Shown here piece by piece: positions 32,084 through 37,120 of a stretch of 37,120 bases of DNA. Each line of letters begins with the position of its first letter. Within the stretch, counting starts at the first letter, position 1. Origin of the DNA: Planctomycetota bacterium. Its GTDB lineage: Bacteria; Planctomycetota; Phycisphaerae; Phycisphaerales; SM1A02. Both the position numbers and the translations under genes were made by a program. The stretch is taken from assembly GCA_014381385.1 (NCBI GenBank), contig JACNLR010000214.1:1-37120 (forward strand), in the 5' to 3' direction. The notes under the pieces are model-generated. The model worked only from the letters and a program-made list of their open reading frames with translations, had not been told where the DNA came from and ran no database searches.

Positions 32084-33145
32084 ATGCGTTTTCGTTTATT
32101 TACTGTACTTTGTTTATTTTCGGTTTTAGCCCTCTCGACAAGTGCCTTGGCGCAGATGACCGGAGGAAAAAATAAGGAGTTAAAGGTGGGCTCTGTTGCT
32201 CCTGCGATTTCAGCAGAATGGGTTAAAGGTAGTTTCGATCCTTCCCTAGAAACCCCCTACATTGTGGAGTTTTGGGCAACGTGGTGTGCACCATGCAAAA
32301 AATCAATTCCGCACCTTACGCACTTGCAACGTGAGTATGAACTTGATGGCATTCAAGTCATTGGGATTTCAATAGACGAGGAACAAGAAAAGGTAGAGCC
32401 ATTTGTGCAAAAGCAAGGCAGAAAAATGGACTACACCGTTGGCATCGATAACAACAATGCATCCAAGCGAGCTTGGATGGAAGCAGCGAACCGGAAGGGG
32501 ATTCCTGTAGCATTTATTGTTGACCATAAGGGAGTCATCCAGTTTATTGGTCATCCAATGGATGATAAGTTCGAAAATATACTCAAGAAAGTTATGACAG
32601 GTAGGTACGACCAGACTAAACAAAATCAAGCGAAAGATTCAATTGACGCTGCAAAGAAATTCAGGTCATTGAGCAGTTGGTCTGAAGCAGCACGAGCATA
32701 CGAAAATGCGATTGCAATTGATCAAATCATCTTTGCAGATTTATACTTAGAACTCTTCGAAATGTATTTGGTCAACAAAGGCGATGCTTTTTCGGCGTAT
32801 GCACTAGCGCAAAAAATAATCTCAGAACGAGGTTCTGAAGACCCCGAACTGCTCACATGGTTGGCAAAAAAAATTGCATCAGACCCAGACATAACAAAGA
32901 GCAACCGCAAGATGGACGTTGCAATGCAGGCGGCAACTGCTGCTTTATCGTTCACCGAAAGAAAGGATGACCCGAAATATCTTTCCACGATTGCGATGGT
33001 GCACTACAACAACGATGATCTAGAGCAAGCGATACAGTGGCAACGAAGAGCATACCAAGCAGCACGAAGCAAGAAAAAACAGAGTTATAAAATCACACTT
33101 GATCGGTATCGCACTCAAATGTCGCACGCATCTACCAGTCAGTGA
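32084..33145 (+). CDS. Exported TlpA-like thioredoxin-fold protein with C-terminal helical repeats
   Basis: Periplasmic or membrane-facing thiol-disulfide protein. A signal peptide is visible at residues 1-24 (LFTVLCLFSVLALSTSALA, cleavage near ALAQ). The AhpC/TSA-TlpA redox domain runs from about 30 to 165 with WATWCAPC (Cys68, Cys71), GISIDEE, and the cis-Pro GIPVAFIVD. Residues about 180-345 form repeated helices reminiscent of TPRs (AKKFRSLSSWSEAARAYENAI). TAAGGAG precedes the ATG by 8 bases. It follows pgk on the same strand after 51 bases. A role in cytochrome maturation or disulfide reduction is known for the family; the partner here is unknown. Confidence 0.87.
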   Translation: MRFRLFTVLCLFSVLALSTSALAQMTGGKNKELKVGSVAPAISAEWVKGSFDPSLETPYIVEFWATWCAPCKKSIPHLTHLQREYELDGIQVIGISIDEEQEKVEPFVQKQGRKMDYTVGIDNNNASKRAWMEAANRKGIPVAFIVDHKGVIQFIGHPMDDKFENILKKVMTGRYDQTKQNQAKDSIDAAKKFRSLSSWSEAARAYENAIAIDQIIFADLYLELFEMYLVNKGDAFSAYALAQKIISERGSEDPELLTWLAKKIASDPDITKSNRKMDVAMQAATAALSFTERKDDPKYLSTIAMVHYNNDDLEQAIQWQRRAYQAARSKKKQSYKITLDRYRTQMSHASTSQ

Positions 33146-33149
33146 ATTG

Positions 33150-33836
33150 ATGCACGTTCAATCGAAAATGTCACTGCTTACCGCACCACCTGCATTGCCC
33201 CTTGTTGCGCCCTCAATTCTGTCCGCAGATTTTGCGAACTTGGGTGATGAGTGCAACGCCGTTATTGCTGCCGGTGCAGACTTGCTCCACCTTGATGTGA
33301 TGGATGGACTTTTTGTGCCAAATCTCACGATGGGACCTGCGCTTTGCAAGTCTCTTCGCAACGCGTTACCCGATGTGTACCTCGATGTACACCTCATGGT
33401 TGATACACCGCTTATGTACGTAGAACCATTTGCAAAGGCAGGTGGGAATCTGTTTACGTGCCACGTTGAAGCTAGCGATGATCCTCTTGCTGTTGCAGCT
33501 GCGTGCCACGCTGCTGAAATGGATGCGGGGATAGCGATAAACCCGCCGACCGACGTTGCAGAACTTCTTCCCTTGATTGATGCTTTCGATTTAATATTAG
33601 TGATGAGCGTTAATCCGGGGTTCTCTGGGCAGTCATTTATACCTGAAGTACTCTCGAAAGTAGAAGTTGTTTCAGAACATTTGCGCCCAGACCAGCGCCT
33701 TCAAATGGACGGTGGTGTTGGACCCGCAACGTGTGAGCGTTGCAAAGATGCGGGCTGCGATGTCCTCGTTGCAGCTTCTGCAATTTTTGGCACAGACGAC
33801 TACGCAGCGGCAATTACGGGACTTAGGGGTTTTTGA
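33150..33836 (+). CDS. rpe: Ribulose-phosphate 3-epimerase
   Basis: Interconverts ribulose 5-phosphate and xylulose 5-phosphate in the pentose phosphate pathway. PLVAPSILSADFANLGDE, HLDVMDGLFVPNLTMGP, DVHLMVDTP, ILVMSVNPGFSGQSFIP, and QMDGGVGPATCERCKDAGCDVLVAASAIFG are all family signatures of the TIM barrel with metal ligands. The start is uncertain: ATGs at 33150 and 33168 both lack a good ribosome-binding site, and an earlier one at 33099 would overlap the previous gene. The conserved core begins at about residue 15 of the chosen start. It follows the TlpA-like gene by 4 bases. Confidence 0.94.
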   Translation: MHVQSKMSLLTAPPALPLVAPSILSADFANLGDECNAVIAAGADLLHLDVMDGLFVPNLTMGPALCKSLRNALPDVYLDVHLMVDTPLMYVEPFAKAGGNLFTCHVEASDDPLAVAAACHAAEMDAGIAINPPTDVAELLPLIDAFDLILVMSVNPGFSGQSFIPEVLSKVEVVSEHLRPDQRLQMDGGVGPATCERCKDAGCDVLVAASAIFGTDDYAAAITGLRGF

Positions 33837-33854
33837 CCGATACGACCACTTGCA

Positions 33855-34706
33855 ATGAAGAACCAAGAAAAAACACAACAATGGGCTGATGAAGCGACAT
33901 CGCCAGCAAGAAAACGCGGTGTTCCTGAAGGGCTCTGGATGCGCTGCGATGCTTGCAGTTCAATACTTTTTCGACGAAGTGTTGAGAATAATCTGGAAGT
34001 CTGCCCCGAATGCCAGCGACACTTCCGAGTTTCTGCTGACAGCCGAATAAAACAATTGGTCGATCCTGAAACATTTGAAGCGTTTGATGAGGGGCTTGCA
34101 CCCCAAGACCCGCTTTCATTTGTTGACTTAAAGTCGTACAAAGATCGCCTAGCAGCCGCCCAAAAGAAAACGAAAAAGAACGATGCAATCCAAACTGGGT
34201 ATGCATTTATAAAGGGCCGAAAGGTCGTTTTAGGAGTCATGAACTTCGCCTTCCTTGGCGGGTCGATGGGTAGCGTAGTAGGTGAAAAAATCCGAAGAGC
34301 AATCGAACGTGCCGCCGATCAAGACTTGCCATTGATTATTGTTGCTGCATCGGGTGGAGCAAGAATGATGGAGTCGGGACTGTCTCTTATGCAAATGGCA
34401 AAGACTTCAGCCGCACTCGCACGCTTCGATGACATGGGCGGTCTGTTTATTTCTGTTCTCACCGATCCAACCACGGGTGGCGTAACTGCAAGTTTTGCAA
34501 TGTTAGGTGACGTCATCCTTGCAGAACCAAAGGCTTTGATTGGTTTCGCAGGTCCAAGAGTAATTCAACAAACTATCAAGCAAGACTTACCAGATGGTTT
34601 TCAACGCTCTGAGTTTTTACTCGAGTGTGGTTTCGTCGATTGCGTTGTACCTCGAAGTGAGTTACGAAGCGAAATTTCAAGTTTAATCGATTACGCGGGA
34701 AAATAA
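33855..34706 (+). CDS. accD: Acetyl-CoA carboxylase carboxyltransferase beta subunit
   Basis: Carboxyltransferase half of acetyl-CoA carboxylase, making malonyl-CoA for fatty acid synthesis together with AccA, which is not in this window. The N-terminal zinc ribbon has Cys31, Cys34, Cys50 and Cys53 (CDAC...CPEC). The crotonase-like domain includes FLGGSMGSVVGEKIRRAIE, the acyl-CoA site SGGARMMESG, SVLTDPTTGGVTASFAMLGDV and GFAGPRVIQQT. The 283 residues are normal. Its stop codon shares its last base with the lnt start (TAATG), so lnt is likely coupled to it. Confidence 0.96.
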   Translation: MKNQEKTQQWADEATSPARKRGVPEGLWMRCDACSSILFRRSVENNLEVCPECQRHFRVSADSRIKQLVDPETFEAFDEGLAPQDPLSFVDLKSYKDRLAAAQKKTKKNDAIQTGYAFIKGRKVVLGVMNFAFLGGSMGSVVGEKIRRAIERAADQDLPLIIVAASGGARMMESGLSLMQMAKTSAALARFDDMGGLFISVLTDPTTGGVTASFAMLGDVILAEPKALIGFAGPRVIQQTIKQDLPDGFQRSEFLLECGFVDCVVPRSELRSEISSLIDYAGK

Positions 34707-36376
34707 TGAAAACGTGGACGTTGGTCCTGACCGCTCTTGCTTCTGCAGTTTGCACGTTACTCTCAAGTGCACCCTATGGCTTTGGACTTGCTGCAATTGC
34801 TGCTCCGCTTTGCCTTCTTGTAATTGCGCTTCGTGCAAAAACAATTCGAAGTGCGCTTTGTTGGATTTTCATATTTCAACTACCGCTCTGGCTTTGGCTC
34901 CATAGTTGGGTTGCCGTTGTAGCGTTTGCTGGTTGGTTGGGGTTGGGTTTTTATATGTCTATCTGGGCGCCACTTTTTGTGTTGGCGGTTAGGTATGTAC
35001 GACCAAAGACGTCAATTTCGATGGTTGTTTACGCTCCAACCCTCTGGGTAGGGCTTGAATGCATTCGTGGAATAGTCTTGTTTGACGGGTATCCGTGGTA
35101 TTTAGCTGGGACGGGGATTTTGGATTGGCCGATTGTTTCTATCGCTTCCGCTGGCAGCGTATGGTCAGCAAGTTTTCTCGTAGTTGCTCTTTCCGCCGCG
35201 CTTGCAAATTTCCGAAGCGTTCGATGTTGGACGTGGGCATCTTTAGTAGTGGTATGCGCATTTTTCTTTATAAAGGGGTTGCCCCTCGAGATGGAGAGTG
35301 GCGCAAGCATGAACGTCGCAGTTATTCAGACAAATGTTTCCCAGAGCAATAAAGTTGCTTGGTCGTGGAAAAGTCAGTTGGAAGAAGTATCGCAAGCAAT
35401 AACCATGACAAAAAAGGCAACTTTGAATCAAGAGGCACAACCTTCGTTACTGATCTGGCCAGAAACGATGCTTCCGGGAAGCGGGTTTGAAGTAAAGAGA
35501 AACGATTTCGCACCTTGGGTTGATTCATTTGCGCCGTATTGGGTTTGGCCAGAAAAAATCCTTGAGGTGGCAAGTGAACTCAAAACACCAATTCTCATTG
35601 GCACGCAAACGCACATGGCAATAGAAATCGTTGCGCAGGGGCAAACGCTCCATCCTGAAATAACAACGATTTACAATTCTGCAGTTCTTGTAGCACCAAA
35701 CGGAACTACGGAGCGTTACGACAAAATATTTCTTACGCCTTTTGGCGAGAGAATTCCCTACCTAAGTATTTTTCCTGCATTGCAGGAATGGGTTCGTGAT
35801 TCATTTGGTGCTGCAATGTTGTTTAATGTAGATGTTGGCGGCGCTCCACACAGATTTACTATGCAATGTGATTCGGATGAAGTTGATACTACAGCAGAGA
35901 TAACTTTCGCAACGCCCATTTGTTTTGAAGATACGGTGCCCAGCGTGATTCGTGATTTGGTTTGGGTAGACGGAAAACGAGTAGCGGGTGCGCTTATTAA
36001 CTTGAGTAATGATGGTTGGTTTTCAGATGACGATGGTGCGAGGTTGCAACACGTGAGAGAAGCGCGAATGCGTTGCATTGAAAACAAAACACCGATGGTT
36101 CGCGCTGCCAATACAGGTTTGAGTTGCCTCATCGATGCAAGCGGTAGAGTTCAGAAAAGTGCGATGGTGGACGGCAAAATCGCGGTTCGCCAAAAAGCAA
36201 TCTTGCACGCTACGATTTTTGAAGGCTCTGGAAAACCCTTGAGCAGGTTTGTCGGTGATGCAGTCGCATGGTTATCCTTGATTGGTGGTATTCTGCTTGT
36301 ACTCAAATCATACTACCTACGGAGTAAAGTATATGAAAAACAAAGTAAAAATCCCGATGAAACACCTAGCGCTTAG
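34706..36376 (+). CDS. lnt: Apolipoprotein N-acyltransferase
   Basis: Adds the third acyl chain to bacterial lipoproteins in the inner membrane. The N-terminal half has about six to seven hydrophobic segments up to residue 190. The nitrilase-like domain carries the catalytic triad: Glu253 in LLIWPETMLPGSG, Lys340 in RYDKIFLTPFGERIPY and Cys406 in TPICFEDT. A final hydrophobic helix lies near residues 515-540. The 556 residues are within range. It shares a base with accD, and the next gene, a lipoprotein, starts 44 bases inside its 3' end. Confidence 0.92.
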   Translation: MKTWTLVLTALASAVCTLLSSAPYGFGLAAIAAPLCLLVIALRAKTIRSALCWIFIFQLPLWLWLHSWVAVVAFAGWLGLGFYMSIWAPLFVLAVRYVRPKTSISMVVYAPTLWVGLECIRGIVLFDGYPWYLAGTGILDWPIVSIASAGSVWSASFLVVALSAALANFRSVRCWTWASLVVVCAFFFIKGLPLEMESGASMNVAVIQTNVSQSNKVAWSWKSQLEEVSQAITMTKKATLNQEAQPSLLIWPETMLPGSGFEVKRNDFAPWVDSFAPYWVWPEKILEVASELKTPILIGTQTHMAIEIVAQGQTLHPEITTIYNSAVLVAPNGTTERYDKIFLTPFGERIPYLSIFPALQEWVRDSFGAAMLFNVDVGGAPHRFTMQCDSDEVDTTAEITFATPICFEDTVPSVIRDLVWVDGKRVAGALINLSNDGWFSDDDGARLQHVREARMRCIENKTPMVRAANTGLSCLIDASGRVQKSAMVDGKIAVRQKAILHATIFEGSGKPLSRFVGDAVAWLSLIGGILLVLKSYYLRSKVYEKQSKNPDETPSA

Positions 36377-37120
36377 TGTAGGTTTCGTAGCGCTTGTTTC
36401 GTGTGGACCAGACCCACTAGCAAGGGCAAGCGATGCGCCCTGGAGTTCAAAAGAGAATTCAATTAAGACGTTAAACGAATCGGATGCAAGATCCTCTAAA
36501 CCGACGCTTGTCGATTCTAAAATTGTGCAAGAAACTGCAACTCGTATTCTGCAATCTTCGTTAAAAGAATCAAACCCGCGGCTTCGCGCGAATGCGATTG
36601 AATCTTTGCGGTATGCACCAAGAGAACTCCTCGAGCAAGCGGTGCAAGGCGGGTTGGGCGATGCGAACCGGGGCGTTCGCTTCGTAGCAACAATGCTAAT
36701 TGGAAAAGAATCACTTTGCGAACTTTCCCTTTTACTCGAACCGCTCCTCCTTGATGAATCGGAATCGGTACAGGCTGCTGCGATGTACTCAATCTATAAA
36801 TGCGGTGGAAATGTGGACTTGACACCGATTGCGAAAATGCTTCAAAGCGATAATCCTGAGCTACGCGGAAATGCTGCGATGATTGTTGGGCAACTTGGCA
36901 ACAAGTCTGCAATCGAGATGATTCGTGACGCACTTAAAAATACACCAGAAATGATTACACCAATACGAAGGCGTATTATTAATTTGCAAATGGCTGAAGC
37001 GCTGATTCTTCTTGGTGAAAAAGAGGAGTTGGAAGTTGTTCGGGCAGGGGTATTTAGTTCTATCCAAGAGGCTGAGGTGACAGCTCTTGCTTGCCAGATT
37101 GCAGGGAACCTGCACGATGT
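36333..37120 (+). CDS. HEAT-repeat lipoprotein, truncated by window end
   Basis: Open for 262 codons to the window edge with no stop. The start ATG has GGAG at 36321-36324, 8 bases upstream. The N terminus is basic (MKNKVKIPMKH), then hydrophobic, ending LVSC at residues 21-24, a lipobox with Cys24 as lipidation site. From about residue 60 on, helical repeats of HEAT type appear, for example LRANAIESLRYAP, VRFVATMLIGKESL, VQAAAMYSIYKC, LRGNAAMIVGQLG. HEAT repeats suggest a protein-binding scaffold at the membrane. The next residue after Cys is Gly, not Asp, so export to the outer membrane is permitted if that machinery exists. It overlaps lnt by 44 bases. Confidence 0.85.
   Translation, partial: MKNKVKIPMKHLALSVGFVALVSCGPDPLARASDAPWSSKENSIKTLNESDARSSKPTLVDSKIVQETATRILQSSLKESNPRLRANAIESLRYAPRELLEQAVQGGLGDANRGVRFVATMLIGKESLCELSLLLEPLLLDESESVQAAAMYSIYKCGGNVDLTPIAKMLQSDNPELRGNAAMIVGQLGNKSAIEMIRDALKNTPEMITPIRRRIINLQMAEALILLGEKEELEVVRAGVFSSIQEAEVTALACQIAGNLHD

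Overview
The window reads as one contiguous stretch of bacterial chromosome, densely packed and almost wholly housekeeping. Moderate G+C, frequent 1-4 base gene overlaps, a squalene-hopene-like/DUF4159 protein with a small membrane partner, a stand-alone pseudopilin, a DUF502 membrane protein and the general protein character point to the Planctomycetota (Phycisphaerae-like) or a close PVC relative. This placement is inference: no rRNA is present. I see no phage, insertion sequence, CRISPR array, tRNA or rRNA.

Layout. (1) 1-4626, minus strand: ribD, a rho-independent terminator, fusA (EF-G), a 331-base gap with two broken reading frames and a promoter, and an RNase HII-like protein. (2) 4660-8438, plus strand: mnmA overlapping a gamma-glutamyltransferase-like gene, then a palindrome-covered promoter and class I fructose-bisphosphate aldolase. 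(3) 8454-11578: a P1B metal ATPase (minus) diverging from gpsA (plus), with a GC-rich palindrome beside the ATPase promoter. (4) 11590-18632, minus strand: a tight ten-gene run transcribed from sppA, through a DUF4159-type protein, a small membrane protein, an acyl-CoA thioesterase, purN, DUF502, hpf and ptsN, to ptsH. The hpf-ptsN-ptsH order resembles the PTS-Ntr neighbourhood known from proteobacteria. (5) 18633-18867: an intergenic region with three copies of a short repeat; part of a fourth copy lies at the left edge of the window. (6) 18868-23069, minus strand: ispA, dxs, a glutamine amidotransferase and a methyltransferase. (7) 23105-24990, plus strand: a TolQ/ExbB-like channel overlapping a TraB/GumN-like protein. 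(8) 25014-30847, minus strand: miaA, topA, ispG and a pseudopilin that overlaps ispG. (9) 30869-37120, plus strand: pgk, a TlpA-like lipid- or periplasm-directed thioredoxin with C-terminal helical repeats, rpe, accD, lnt and a HEAT-repeat lipoprotein that runs off the window.

How the genes fit together. Central carbon flow is represented by fbaB, pgk, rpe and gpsA; isoprenoid synthesis by dxs, ispG and ispA; envelope lipid and lipoprotein work by accD, gpsA, lnt, sppA and a lipoprotein directly after lnt; translation by fusA, mnmA, miaA and hpf.

The most interesting signal is regulatory. All three closely spaced divergent gene pairs (RNase HII-like/mnmA, ispA/tolQ-like, miaA/pgk) are separated by only 21-35 bases, lack Shine-Dalgarno sequences, and carry on each strand a -10-like hexamer (TACAAT, TATGAT, TATAAT or TATTAT) ending 6-9 bases before the start codon. 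That is the geometry of leaderless mRNAs fired back-to-back. Other genes in the same window (fbaB, gpsA, hpf, sppA, the TlpA-like gene and the last lipoprotein) have ordinary Shine-Dalgarno leaders. Second-tier signals are the split reading frame ahead of fusA, the palindromes at the fbaB, sppA and metal-ATPase promoters, the CPG (not CPC/SPC) motif of that ATPase, and the interspersed CTCTGAGAC repeat.
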